Source: NORP240 sp046047495 (lineage in GTDB: Bacteria; Pseudomonadota; Gammaproteobacteria; Pseudomonadales; Pseudohongiellaceae). Taken from it: a DNA stretch of 64,000 bases. The notes beneath the pieces are model-generated. The model saw nothing but the letters and a program-made list of their open reading frames with translations, was not told the origin of the DNA and did not search any database. This document shows positions 45,529-54,529 of the stretch, piece by piece. The stretch is from NCBI GenBank assembly GCA_046047495.1, contig JBJOHV010000055.1:14959-78958 (forward strand), given 5' to 3'. Position numbers and translations under genes: made by a program. The first letter of the stretch is position 1, and each line of letters starts with the position of its first letter.

Positions 45529-46659
45529 ATGAAAAATGTGCGATGTTTGGCCACGTGGTTTTTCGCTGTCAGTGTGAGTCTGCCCGCTTTGGGGCAGGGC
45601 CTGCCGGATGCCGGACCGAGTCCCTACGAGTTCATCACCGAATCCTGGATCAAACCGTTTGGTGCCGAGGGCTTCACCTTCGGCGGCACCTCCAGTGTGG
45701 TGGTGGAGTCGCCGGACCGCATCTTTATCCTGCAACGTGGCGAGACCCAGTTGCCCGACCCCCTGCCGCCGGAGTACACCAGCTTCGCCGGCTCCATGGG
45801 CTGGAATGTCCTGCGGGGCATGGGCCGTGTGTGGCAGAACTGCATCTATGTCATCGACAGTGAAGGCAATGTGCTGGAGATCTGGGATCAGTGGGATCAC
45901 CTGTTTGTGGGCACCGACGGTCCAGGACCCCACAAATTGCGCATCAGCCCCTATGACCCTGACAGGAAACTGTGGCTGGTGGATGAGACGGGCCACATCA
46001 TCTATGTATTTTCCAATGACGGCAGCCGGCTGGTCATGACCCTGGGAGAGAAGAACATCTCCGGCCGCGACGAGACCCACTACCACCTTCCCCAGGACGT
46101 GGCCTTCCTGCCCGACGGCAAGTTCCTGGTGGCCGACGGACTGGGGGACAACAAGCGCATCGTGATTCGCGATGCCGATGGCAGCTACCTCGGCGAATTC
46201 GGCGAGGGGGGCGATGCTCCCCATCAGTTTGCCAGTGTGCACTCCATGGCCTGGGGTCCCAATGAACACCTGTATGCCCTGGATCGCGACAAGCGCGACG
46301 TCAAGGTGTTTCGACAAGTGGCTGACAGGAACGCCGGCGACTATCCCCGGTTCGAGTATGTGAAAACCTGGGCCGGTCTCGGACTGCCCCTGGACATCAC
46401 GGTCAGCGACAATGCCGCCTGGGTGACGGACCTGAATCCTCCCAAGGTCGTGAAATTTGATCTGGAAGGCACCCCCAGCTATGTGTTCAACCTGCCGGTG
46501 GAAGGGCCCGACATGTGGATCGAGATGCACGCCCTGTCCGTCGACGAGCAGGGCAATCTCTACGCCACCGACAACCAGGCGGGCCGCCCGCAGAAACTGG
46601 TGCCGAAGCCGGATGCGGATCCCTCGCTGATCATCGGGCAGCCCTACGTCCCGCGCTGA
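45529..46659 (+). CDS. Secreted NHL/beta-propeller protein
   Basis: The 376-residue protein has a signal peptide (MKNVRCLATWFFAVSVSLPA, cleavage near LGQG). It then shows repeated propeller blades, with patterns such as DVAFLPDGKFLVADGLGDNK and HSMAWGPNEHLYALDRDKRD and the blade-closing MHALSVDEQGNLYATDNQ. NHL-type propellers are often binding platforms or peptidyl-amidoglycolate lyase-like enzymes; no catalytic assignment is possible. It ends 32 bases before fbiC on the same strand and may be co-transcribed with it. Confidence 0.8.
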   Translation: MKNVRCLATWFFAVSVSLPALGQGLPDAGPSPYEFITESWIKPFGAEGFTFGGTSSVVVESPDRIFILQRGETQLPDPLPPEYTSFAGSMGWNVLRGMGRVWQNCIYVIDSEGNVLEIWDQWDHLFVGTDGPGPHKLRISPYDPDRKLWLVDETGHIIYVFSNDGSRLVMTLGEKNISGRDETHYHLPQDVAFLPDGKFLVADGLGDNKRIVIRDADGSYLGEFGEGGDAPHQFASVHSMAWGPNEHLYALDRDKRDVKVFRQVADRNAGDYPRFEYVKTWAGLGLPLDITVSDNAAWVTDLNPPKVVKFDLEGTPSYVFNLPVEGPDMWIEMHALSVDEQGNLYATDNQAGRPQKLVPKPDADPSLIIGQPYVPR

Positions 46660-46691
46660 GCGGTGCCGTACTGGAATCCTGACTGCAGGTC

Positions 46692-49142
46692 ATGGGTGCG
46701 ACAATGACAACGCCGTGGTTGACGGGCAGTGATGTGAGCGATGCCGAGGCGCTGGCCCTGGTAGACGCTGCCGACACGGCTGCCCTGACTGCGGCCGCTG
46801 CCGGGCTGCGTGACCTGGGCTTTGGCAGCATCGTGACCTATTCTCGCAAGGTCTTCATTCCGCTCACCCATCTGTGCCGTGACGTGTGCCATTACTGCAC
46901 GTTTGCCAAGACTCCCCGGCACATCGGGCAGGCCTATATGCCCATCGACCAGGTGTTGGCACTGTGCCACCAGGGCGCCGCCATGGGGTGCCAGGAGGCA
47001 TTGTTCACCCTCGGGGAGAAGCCGGAGCTGCGCTACAGCGCGGCCCGCACCGCCCTGGATGAACTCGGCATGGCCACCACCCTCGAGTACGTGCGGGATG
47101 TGGCGGCCCGGGTGCTGGCGGAAACCGGCCTGCTGCCCCATATCAATGCGGGGTGCATGACGGCGGAAGAGATCGCCATGCTGCGCCCTGTCAGTGCCTC
47201 CATGGGCATCATGCTGGAATCCGCATCGCCGCGTCTGTGCAAAAAAGGCATGCCTCACTATGGCTCTCCCGACAAGGACCCTGCGCTGCGTCTGCAGACC
47301 ATTGCCCTGGCGGGACAGCAGCAGGTGCCATTCACCTCCGGCATCCTGATCGGCATCGGTGAAACCCGCCGGGAACGCATCGAAGCCCTGCTGGCCCTGC
47401 GTCGCCTGCACCGGCAATACGGCCATATCCAGGAAATCATCGTGCAGAATTTCCGTGCCAAACCGGGGACCCGCATGGCCCGGGCTCCGGAGCCGGATCT
47501 CGAGGATCTGCTGTGGACCATAGCCGTTGCGCGCCTGATCTTCGGTGCATCCATGAGCATCCAGGCGCCACCCAATCTCAGCCCCGGCGTCCTGCCAAAG
47601 CTGATTGCCGCCGGCATCGACGACTGGGGTGGGGTATCGCCGCTGACACCCGATCATGTGAACCCGGAAGCCCCCTGGCCCCATCTGGATCAGCTGGCCC
47701 GGGAGACAGCGGCGGCAGGCAAGTTTCTCGAACAGCGCTTGACCGTTTATCCGCGGTTTGCCCGGGAACCCGCGCGTTGGCTGGATGCCAGGGTGCTTCC
47801 TGCGGTGTTACAGCAATTGGACAGTGAAGGGTTTGCCCGGCGCGACGGGTGGACCGCAGGGGAGAGTCTGCAGGTGCCCGCCATCGAGTCCGCCCTGATG
47901 CAGGGTGAGGTGGCGCTGCAGCAGGTAACGCCCGCTGTGGTCGACGTCGTGGCCCGGTGCGAAGCCGGGGAAGCCGTCGACGAGGACAGCATCCGGCAAT
48001 TGTTTGAGGTCAGGGGTACGGATTTCGCGTATGTTACCCACCGTGCCGATGCCCTGCGCCAGGCCGTGTGCGGCGACACCGTGAGCTATGTGGTCAACCG
48101 CAACATCAATTACACCAATGTGTGCTACTTCAAGTGCCAGTTCTGTGCGTTTTCACGGGGCAAGCACAGCGAGAACCTGCGCGGCAAACCCTATGACATC
48201 AGTGCCGAGGAAATGGCGCGCCGTTGTACCGAAGCCTGGGAACGGGGCGCTACCGAGGTGTGCATGCAGGGCGGCATCCATCCGGACTACACGGGCCAGA
48301 CCTATCTGGACATCCTGCACACGGTGCGCACCGCCACACCCCACATGCACATCCATGCATTTTCACCGCTGGAAGTGTGGCAGGGCGCTGCCACACTGGG
48401 CATCAGCCTGGAGGATTTTCTGCTGCAGCTCAAGCTGGCGGGTCTGGATACCCTGCCGGGCACCGCGGCGGAAATTCTCCACGATGAAGTGCGCGAACAC
48501 CTGTGCCCTGACAAGCTTACCAGCGATCAATGGCTGACGGTGATGGAGGCTGCCCACCGGACCGGCTTCCGCACCACCGCCACCATCATGTACGGTCATA
48601 TCGACACACCCCGACACTGGGCCCGTCATCTGTGGCGGCTGCGGGAGCTGCAGGCCCGCACCGGGGGATTCACGGAATTCGTACCGCTGCCCTATGTGGC
48701 CATGGAAGCCCCGTTATACCTCAAGGGCCACTCACGGCGTGGACCCACGTTCCGCGAGGCTGTGCTGATGCACGCCGTGGCCCGGCTGGTGTTCCACGGT
48801 CACATCGACAACATCCAGGCTTCCTGGGTGAAGATGGGCAGGGCCGGGGTGGCCGCCTGTCTGCAGGCCGGCTGCAATGATGTGGGGGGCAGTCTGATGA
48901 ACGAGAGCATCACCCGTGCCGCCGGTGCCAGCTTCGGCCAGGAATGGCCCCCAAGCCAGATCGAGGAAGCCCTGCGTGCCATGGGCCGAATCCCCCGCAT
49001 GCGCACCACCCTGTATGCCGATGCCCCGGTTGAACGCCGTGCCCTGGCGTTGCAGGCGGGGCTCTTGCTGGACATCGAAAACACCCCGGCGGGCAAGCGC
49101 CAGCGCAGCAAGCGCCTGGCTTCCGACGTCAGACTGGAGTAA
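46692..49142 (+). CDS. fbiC: FO synthase (CofG-CofH fusion), coenzyme F420 precursor pathway
   Basis: FbiC makes 7,8-didemethyl-8-hydroxy-5-deazariboflavin from tyrosine and 5-amino-6-ribitylaminouracil. The 816-residue product contains two radical-SAM modules: CofG-like at about 35-360, with C62-x3-C66-x2-C69 (CRDVCHYC), and CofH-like at about 460-790, with C478-x3-C482-x2-C485 (CYFKCQFC). Order and size match actinobacterial FbiC. No cofC, cofD or cofE is in the window. The product may feed F420 or serve as a photolyase antenna. Start at ATG 46692, with ATG 46704 as an alternative. Confidence 0.94.
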   Translation: MGATMTTPWLTGSDVSDAEALALVDAADTAALTAAAAGLRDLGFGSIVTYSRKVFIPLTHLCRDVCHYCTFAKTPRHIGQAYMPIDQVLALCHQGAAMGCQEALFTLGEKPELRYSAARTALDELGMATTLEYVRDVAARVLAETGLLPHINAGCMTAEEIAMLRPVSASMGIMLESASPRLCKKGMPHYGSPDKDPALRLQTIALAGQQQVPFTSGILIGIGETRRERIEALLALRRLHRQYGHIQEIIVQNFRAKPGTRMARAPEPDLEDLLWTIAVARLIFGASMSIQAPPNLSPGVLPKLIAAGIDDWGGVSPLTPDHVNPEAPWPHLDQLARETAAAGKFLEQRLTVYPRFAREPARWLDARVLPAVLQQLDSEGFARRDGWTAGESLQVPAIESALMQGEVALQQVTPAVVDVVARCEAGEAVDEDSIRQLFEVRGTDFAYVTHRADALRQAVCGDTVSYVVNRNINYTNVCYFKCQFCAFSRGKHSENLRGKPYDISAEEMARRCTEAWERGATEVCMQGGIHPDYTGQTYLDILHTVRTATPHMHIHAFSPLEVWQGAATLGISLEDFLLQLKLAGLDTLPGTAAEILHDEVREHLCPDKLTSDQWLTVMEAAHRTGFRTTATIMYGHIDTPRHWARHLWRLRELQARTGGFTEFVPLPYVAMEAPLYLKGHSRRGPTFREAVLMHAVARLVFHGHIDNIQASWVKMGRAGVAACLQAGCNDVGGSLMNESITRAAGASFGQEWPPSQIEEALRAMGRIPRMRTTLYADAPVERRALALQAGLLLDIENTPAGKRQRSKRLASDVRLE

Positions 49143-49207
49143 CTTGCCATTCTTCCATGTCAGGCCGGCAGTGGCGCCCATAACATTCTTTCTGTAGAAC
49201 CCAGACC

Positions 49208-50098
49208 ATGAAAATAGCAATCACCGGCGCCAACAGCCGGGTCGGACAAACCCTGGTGGAGCACACCCTCAGGCACAGTGACCACACCGTGCTGGCGGGA
49301 GCCCGCTCCCGCAAAGCTCTCGGCAATCTGCCGACAAACCCGCGGGTGGAACTGGCGACCATCGACTACGCCGATGTCAAAGGACTGACTGCCGCCCTCA
49401 GCGGCGCCTCCTGCGTGGTGCACCTGGCCGGAATACTGATGGAGGGCAAGGGTTCCACCTACCAGAGCGCCAACGTCGATGCCACGGCGGCAGTAATGGA
49501 GGCGGCCCGCCAGGCGGGTGTGGAGCATGTGGTATTCATCAGCGTGGTGGGAGCGGATGCCAACTCTGCCAATGCCTATTTCAAATCCAAGGCCGATGCG
49601 GAGGCCATCGTGGCGGACGCTGGATTGTCCGCCACCATCATACGCACACCGATCCTGCTGGGTCCCGGTGCCGCCGGCGCGGCCGCCATCCAGTGGGCGG
49701 CGTCCTCTGCCAAACCCCGCTTGCTTGGAGGGGGCAGGTATACCATGCATCCCCTGGATATCGATGACCTGTGTGTGGCCATCCTCAACAGTTGCAATGC
49801 CCGATCTGCCGGCATCCACACCCATGAACTGGTGGGCCCCCAGGCAGTGCAGTACGGTGATCTGATCAGGCTGGCCGCCGGCCTGCAGGGGCGGCAGGTG
49901 GAGATCGTGGCGGTTCCCATCTGGATGGCCAGACTGGGCGCACGGTTGCGCGGCCTGGTCCGCCCGGGCGGCATGACCCCCACCGTGATCGATGTGATCA
50001 CCAAGGACGAAGTGGTCGCCCACAATGCAGATCAGGTATTGGGGGTGACACTCACGCCGCTGTCCCAGACCCTGGAAAAATTCATCAAACCCGTCTAA
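49208..50098 (+). CDS. Atypical short-chain dehydrogenase (NAD(P)-binding)
   Basis: The 296-residue protein has a Rossmann start (MKIAITGANSRVGQTLVEH), VVHLAGIL at about 77-84, and FISVVGADANSANAYFKSKA where typical SDRs have YxxxK. This is the NmrA/NDUFA9-like atypical group, which may be enzyme or sensor. The late segment MHPLDIDDLCVAIL is typical. It lies 65 bases after fbiC on the same strand and could belong with it, but a direct functional link is only inferred. Confidence 0.82.
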   Translation: MKIAITGANSRVGQTLVEHTLRHSDHTVLAGARSRKALGNLPTNPRVELATIDYADVKGLTAALSGASCVVHLAGILMEGKGSTYQSANVDATAAVMEAARQAGVEHVVFISVVGADANSANAYFKSKADAEAIVADAGLSATIIRTPILLGPGAAGAAAIQWAASSAKPRLLGGGRYTMHPLDIDDLCVAILNSCNARSAGIHTHELVGPQAVQYGDLIRLAAGLQGRQVEIVAVPIWMARLGARLRGLVRPGGMTPTVIDVITKDEVVAHNADQVLGVTLTPLSQTLEKFIKPV

Positions 50099-50150
50099 GC
50101 CGTCATAACAGTGCCAAATACACCGTCTCTCACCAACAGAAGCGATCGCC

Positions 50151-51146
50151 ATGACTGAGCCAAACACTGCCCTGCCTCCGGAGGCACCCGCCAATCCCGA
50201 GCTTCCCCCGCGTCGCAAGCCCAATCCGGTGCAACGTGGCATTTTCCTGTTCATCGCCGTGCTGTGCTTCGTGTATCTGTATTACCGGCTCAATGGGGCG
50301 GCAGTCCGGGAAGGCATGAGCCTGGTGGCCTACATGTCCCAGGTGTTCGCCAATGTGCAGTGGGTCCCCTGGCTGCTGTTGATGATGACCTATTCCTGTG
50401 TGTATTTCGCCATCGACACCCTGGTCATCACCCGCGCCCTCAACTGGTTCATCGCCGACGTGAAGTACAGGGACATCATGCCGATCCGTGGCAGCGCCTA
50501 CATCATTTCGGTTTTCAATGAACAGATCGGCAAGGGTGCCATGGCGTACTATTTGAACAAGCGGGACAAGGTGCCCGGCTGGGAAACCGGTTCGGTCATG
50601 CTGTTCATCATGTTTTGCGAGATATTCTACCTGCTGGTGTGGGCCACCATCGGTTATGTCTTCACCACCGACATCCTGCCGGACGTGTTTGCCCTGATTC
50701 CGCTCATCGCCGCCGCCGCGGGTGTGTTTCTGGTGCTGTGGATCCTCTATTTTCAGGGCCGCATCCTGCCCGGCAACACCCTGCGTGACAAGCGCATACT
50801 GCATGCCTTCAAGCTGGCCAGACCCTGGCACTACGGGGCATTCTTCCTGTTGCGCTCCCCGGCCATCATCGCGGCCATGGCGGTGTATACCATCGCTCTG
50901 GGTCTGTTTGGAGTGGAGGCCAGCTTTCTGTCCCTGATCGGGGTGCTGCCGGTGATCTTTTTCGCCGCCACCGTGCCCACCCCCATGCGGGCCGCCGCCA
51001 TCACCCTGTGGGTCGTGCTGTTTCCCGAGAATGAAGGCCAGATGGCGGCGTTCGGTTTCGTGCAGCACAACTTTTTCATACTGTTCAATGCCAGCATCGG
51101 CCTGTTGTTCCTGCGCCGGGCCCAGCGGGAGCTGTTCGGAGCTTGA
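50151..51146 (+). CDS. Polytopic inner-membrane protein, unknown function
   Basis: The 331-residue protein has a Pro-rich cytoplasmic N-terminus and about 7 membrane segments (for example RGIFLFIAVLCFVYLYYRL and VWATIGYVFTTDILPDVFAL). It resembles flippase-like or lysylphosphatidylglycerol-synthase-type membrane domains in size and layout, but the similarity is weak. Its stop overlaps the start of the CDP-alcohol phosphatidyltransferase gene (TTGA), so a role in phospholipid or glycan handling is a reasonable guess. Confidence 0.7.
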   Translation: MTEPNTALPPEAPANPELPPRRKPNPVQRGIFLFIAVLCFVYLYYRLNGAAVREGMSLVAYMSQVFANVQWVPWLLLMMTYSCVYFAIDTLVITRALNWFIADVKYRDIMPIRGSAYIISVFNEQIGKGAMAYYLNKRDKVPGWETGSVMLFIMFCEIFYLLVWATIGYVFTTDILPDVFALIPLIAAAAGVFLVLWILYFQGRILPGNTLRDKRILHAFKLARPWHYGAFFLLRSPAIIAAMAVYTIALGLFGVEASFLSLIGVLPVIFFAATVPTPMRAAAITLWVVLFPENEGQMAAFGFVQHNFFILFNASIGLLFLRRAQRELFGA

Positions 51147-51682
51147 TCGCCAATGCCCTGACCGGCCTGCGCCTGTTGCTGGTGGTGCCGGTGGCCTGGG
51201 CCTGCGCGGACCCTGACTGGCTGCCCGGGCCGATCCTGGCGGTCATGGTGGCCCTGGCCATCGCCACGGATTTTGCCGACGGCAGGCTGGCCCGCCACCT
51301 GGGAACCGCCTCACCCGCCGGCATGCTGTTTGATCACGCGACGGATTTTCTATTTGTCACCAGCGCCTTGTTCGGTGCCGCGCTGGCCGGACTGGTCACC
51401 CCGTGGTTGCCACTTCTGATCGTCATAGCATTCTCCCAATACGTGGTCGACTCCTACTGGCTGTACCGCCGGAAAATCCTGCGCATGAGTTTTCTGGGCC
51501 GCTGGAACGGCGTGTTTTATTTCGTGCCGGTGGTGGTGATTGCAGCCTCCCGACTGGACATTGTTCGCTCCGCGGAAGACGTCATGATGATGGCGGTGGA
51601 ATGGCTGGGCTGGGGCCTGCTGGTCAGTACCCTGGTATCCATCGTCGATAGGGCCATCGCGCCCCTGCGGAGGGGACACTGA
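51143..51682 (+). CDS. CDP-alcohol phosphatidyltransferase-family protein
   Basis: The 179-residue membrane enzyme starts at TTG 51143 (LIANALTGLRLLLVV, the family start). It has the complete motif D-x2-DG-x2-AR-x8-G-x3-D-x3-D, as DFADGRLARHLG then SPAGMLFDHATD. Such enzymes join CDP-diacylglycerol with an alcohol such as glycerol phosphate or inositol phosphate. The acceptor is unknown. The TGA stop and last residue lie within palindrome copy 4. It is coupled to the membrane protein upstream. Confidence 0.88.
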   Translation: MIANALTGLRLLLVVPVAWACADPDWLPGPILAVMVALAIATDFADGRLARHLGTASPAGMLFDHATDFLFVTSALFGAALAGLVTPWLPLLIVIAFSQYVVDSYWLYRRKILRMSFLGRWNGVFYFVPVVVIAASRLDIVRSAEDVMMMAVEWLGWGLLVSTLVSIVDRAIAPLRRGH

Positions 51683-51740
51683 TAACTTGATAAGCTAACG
51701 GTATTTTTTTCCGTTAAGTTATCAAGTTATCAGTGTCCCC
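51672..51740. repeat. Dispersed palindromic element, copy 4
   Basis: Arms at 51672-51701 and 51711-51740 (30 bp, 2 mismatches) enclose a 9-base T-rich loop. Relative to other copies, the left arm has CTTGATAA for CTTAATAA and the right arm carries the matching change (TTATCAAG). The pairing is thus kept by a double change. Confidence 0.95.
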
Positions 51741-51805
51741 ATTTTGGTATTCTGTACACGCCAACCACACCGGGCCGTCCGCGTCCGGCAACAAGGAAAA
51801 CAATA

Positions 51806-52300
51806 ATGAGCAAAACCCTGAGACTGAGTGCACTGGCCGCACTGGCTTTGCTGGTGTGCGGATTCACCTATTACGTGTTCACTGCTCCCTATACCCGCTT
51901 TCCGGGTGTGAGGCTCGGAGGTGAGTCGTCGGCGCCCCCCGCCGATTGGAGCGGCATCAATGGAGAAACCACGGCGAAACTGAAGCTGGCCGGCTTTCCG
52001 CCCTTTGTGATCCATGTCTGGTACGTGGGCACCCCGGACGGAGTCATCACCGCCACCCGGCCCGATGACGGCTATTGGGGCAACCGGGTGCGCTCCAATC
52101 CCGACGGCTGGCTGCGCATCGGGGACCGCAGTTATGCCCTGGCTGCCCGGGAAATCACCGGAGATGCCCGCATCCCCTACCTGGAGCAATACGGCGCCAA
52201 ATACAACATGCCCATGCGCTATGACTTCGACGGGGAAATCATCACGGGGGTCAACGAACCCTTGCATACCTGGGAAGTTTTCTTCTGGACACCCCGCTGA
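51806..52300 (+). CDS. Membrane-anchored small protein with possible flavin/deazaflavin split-barrel domain
   Basis: The 164-residue protein has an N-terminal membrane anchor (about 5-27; LAALALLVCGFTYYVFTAPY). Then comes a domain with FVIHVWYVGTPDGVITATRP, WGNRVRSNPDGWLRIGDRSY and LAAREITGDARI. The N-x-R-x-x-P-x-x-W-L-R-(I/V)-G-(D/G) pattern resembles proteins of the split beta-barrel (PNPOx/FDOR) superfamily. Cofactor binding is not proven. It lies behind palindrome copy 4 and about 2.7 kb from fbiC, with a related small lipoprotein at 1850. Confidence 0.55.
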   Translation: MSKTLRLSALAALALLVCGFTYYVFTAPYTRFPGVRLGGESSAPPADWSGINGETTAKLKLAGFPPFVIHVWYVGTPDGVITATRPDDGYWGNRVRSNPDGWLRIGDRSYALAAREITGDARIPYLEQYGAKYNMPMRYDFDGEIITGVNEPLHTWEVFFWTPR

Positions 52301-52320
52301 GACGCTCCATGTGCACCCTC

Positions 52321-52349
52321 TTAACGTGCGGTTAACAGTTCCATAACAG
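52321..52349. promoter_or_regulatory. Pho-box-like direct repeats upstream of the TonB receptor
   Basis: On the minus strand CTGTTAT (52349-52343), CTGTTAA (52338-52332) and ACGTTAA (52327-52321) are spaced at exactly 11 bases. This is the layout of PhoB boxes (CTGTCAT, N4, CTGTCA). Orientation is opposite to the gene, and the C is replaced by T. Confidence 0.4.
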
Positions 52350-52417
52350 CCTGGATGGAGTGTCCGGGCCGAAGAATGCGCTAAGGTGCGCGGGTCTCCT
52401 ACAGGGAAGTCCCGCCC

Positions 52418-54430
52418 ATGGCCAAATACCCAGCCACCACCTGCTCACCCATTCTGCTGGCACTGCTGAGCGCCGGCATTCAGGCTCAGCCTGCACCTCC
52501 GGTGGAGGAGATCGTGGTGTTCGGCCGCGATACCAATCTGGTGGGTGTGGCCAGCTCCGCCAGTCAGGGGGAGGTGAGCGGCGCCGACCTGCTGGTGCGT
52601 CCGATGCTGAAGGTCGCCGAGCTGCTGGAGGCCATGCCAGGCATGGTGGCGGTGCAACATTCCGGCAGCGGCAAGGCCAACCAGTATTTCCTGCGGGGCT
52701 TCAATCTGGATCACGGCACCGACTACACCGCCCACGTGGACGGCCTGCCCCTCAATCTGCGTTCCCACGGCCATGGTCAGGGTTACCTGGACATCAATGG
52801 CCTGATCCCGGAAAGCGTCGACAGCATCGCCTACCGCAAAGGGCCCTATTACGCCGACCTGGGTGATTTCGCCCTGGCCGGCGCCTCCCATATCACCACC
52901 GTCGATGTCCTGGAACGCAATTTCGTCGGCCTGGAATCCGGCCAGTACGGCTGGCGCCGTGTGGCGGGCGGCTACAGCACGGCGGCGGGACCAGGCGAGT
53001 TGACCGTCATCGGGGAAGCCAAGACCTATGAAGGCCCCTGGCAACATGCCGAGGCACTGCAGCATGTCAGTCTGTGGGGCAAATTTATCGTGGATACATC
53101 GCTGGGTACGGCGGAGTCCACCCTGTCCATCTATGACGGCAACTGGCACCCGACGGAACAGATCCCCGAACGTGCCATCGGTACCCCCGTGTGCGCCGAT
53201 GCCTATTGCAGTCTGGATGACAGCGCCGACGGCGACACCCGCCGCTGGATGGCCACCACCCAGCTGACCAGCGACCGCTGGGATGCCTCCCTCTATGCCC
53301 AGGGCTATGACTGGGCAATGGAATCCAATCCCACCTACGACTTTCAGATCAACCAGTTCGACGAGCGCCTCACCCTGGGAGGCCAGGCCAACCGCAGCCT
53401 GCTGGTGCAGGACGGCTTCACCCTCGACGGCGGGGTACAGTGGCGCTATGACGACATCGCCGATGTGGGATTGAGCCAGCATGCCGATGGACGCTTCGTG
53501 GCGCCCATCAGTCAAAATGAAATCACCGAGTGGTCACTGGGGACCTACGTGCAGGGTGTGTGGTCGCCCACCGAACGCCTGCGGATACTGGCGGGGCTGC
53601 GGGGCGATCATTTCGATTTTGATGTGACGGCCAAAAACACCGCCAGCTTCGCCGGGCAGCAGACTGATCAGCAGGTGGCGCCCAAGCTGGGTCTGGCCTT
53701 GTTACTGCGCGACGATCTCGAGGCCTACGGCAACTGGGGGCGGGGTTTTCACTCCAATGACGCGCGGGGTGTGGTGAACCAGGCCGATCCGGTGCCGGGC
53801 CTGTCCACCGGCACCGGGTATGAGGCGGGCCTGCGCTATTCCCATGCCGATCTGAAGCTCACCGCCGCCTATTGGTGGCTGGACCAGGACAGCGAACTGA
53901 TCTTCGTGGGTGATTCCAATTCCGTGGAGCCCAAGGGGGGCTCGGAGCGCGAGGGTCTTGAGCTGACCCTGTTCTGGCAACCCCGGGACTGGCTGGGCAT
54001 CGACGCGGTGTGGACCGACAGCCAGGCCCGTTACACCGATAATCCGGAAGGCATCTGGGTCGAGGGTGCGGTGGAGAATGCCGGGCAGGTGGGCATTTCC
54101 GCCGTGCGTGATGCCTGGGAATTCAGCCTGCGTGGCCGCCACCTAGGACCCTACGCCATGACGGCGGACAACAGCCAGCGGGCTGGTGATCTCACCACAG
54201 TCAGTCTGCGGGGCGCCTGGCACTGGCAGGCACTCACCCTCTATGCGGAGGTGATCAATCTGTTGGACAACGACGGCAAGGACATCACCTATTACTACGA
54301 GGCCGTGGTGCCGGGGCTGGATCTGCCCGGCCTCAGCGCCGAGGACGTCGACTGCGCCAGCGTCGGCTGCCGCATGAGCCGCGCAACGGAACCGCGCACC
54401 CTGCGGGTGGGTGCCAGTTACAGGTTCTAA
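52418..54430 (+). CDS. TonB-dependent outer-membrane receptor
   Basis: The 670-residue product has a signal peptide (LLALLSAGIQAQ), a TonB box candidate EEIVVFGRD, and a plug domain with LLEAMPGMVAVQHSGSGKANQYFLRGF in conserved form and GHGQGYLDINGLIPESVDSI. A barrel ends in the terminal aromatic SYRF. It is slightly short for the class. It imports a siderophore, vitamin, phosphate-linked or other ligand; the sequence does not tell which. A Pho-box-like element lies upstream. No exbBD gene is in the window. Confidence 0.93.
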   Translation: MAKYPATTCSPILLALLSAGIQAQPAPPVEEIVVFGRDTNLVGVASSASQGEVSGADLLVRPMLKVAELLEAMPGMVAVQHSGSGKANQYFLRGFNLDHGTDYTAHVDGLPLNLRSHGHGQGYLDINGLIPESVDSIAYRKGPYYADLGDFALAGASHITTVDVLERNFVGLESGQYGWRRVAGGYSTAAGPGELTVIGEAKTYEGPWQHAEALQHVSLWGKFIVDTSLGTAESTLSIYDGNWHPTEQIPERAIGTPVCADAYCSLDDSADGDTRRWMATTQLTSDRWDASLYAQGYDWAMESNPTYDFQINQFDERLTLGGQANRSLLVQDGFTLDGGVQWRYDDIADVGLSQHADGRFVAPISQNEITEWSLGTYVQGVWSPTERLRILAGLRGDHFDFDVTAKNTASFAGQQTDQQVAPKLGLALLLRDDLEAYGNWGRGFHSNDARGVVNQADPVPGLSTGTGYEAGLRYSHADLKLTAAYWWLDQDSELIFVGDSNSVEPKGGSEREGLELTLFWQPRDWLGIDAVWTDSQARYTDNPEGIWVEGAVENAGQVGISAVRDAWEFSLRGRHLGPYAMTADNSQRAGDLTTVSLRGAWHWQALTLYAEVINLLDNDGKDITYYYEAVVPGLDLPGLSAEDVDCASVGCRMSRATEPRTLRVGASYRF

Positions 54431-54529
54431 AACCGCCGGCCGCTGGAGCGTCGGCAGCAATGACTCCCCGCGGGAATTTCTGTATGCTCAGCAGCGCCTA
54501 GAGTGAGGCGGGAGCGCGGCTGATTCATC

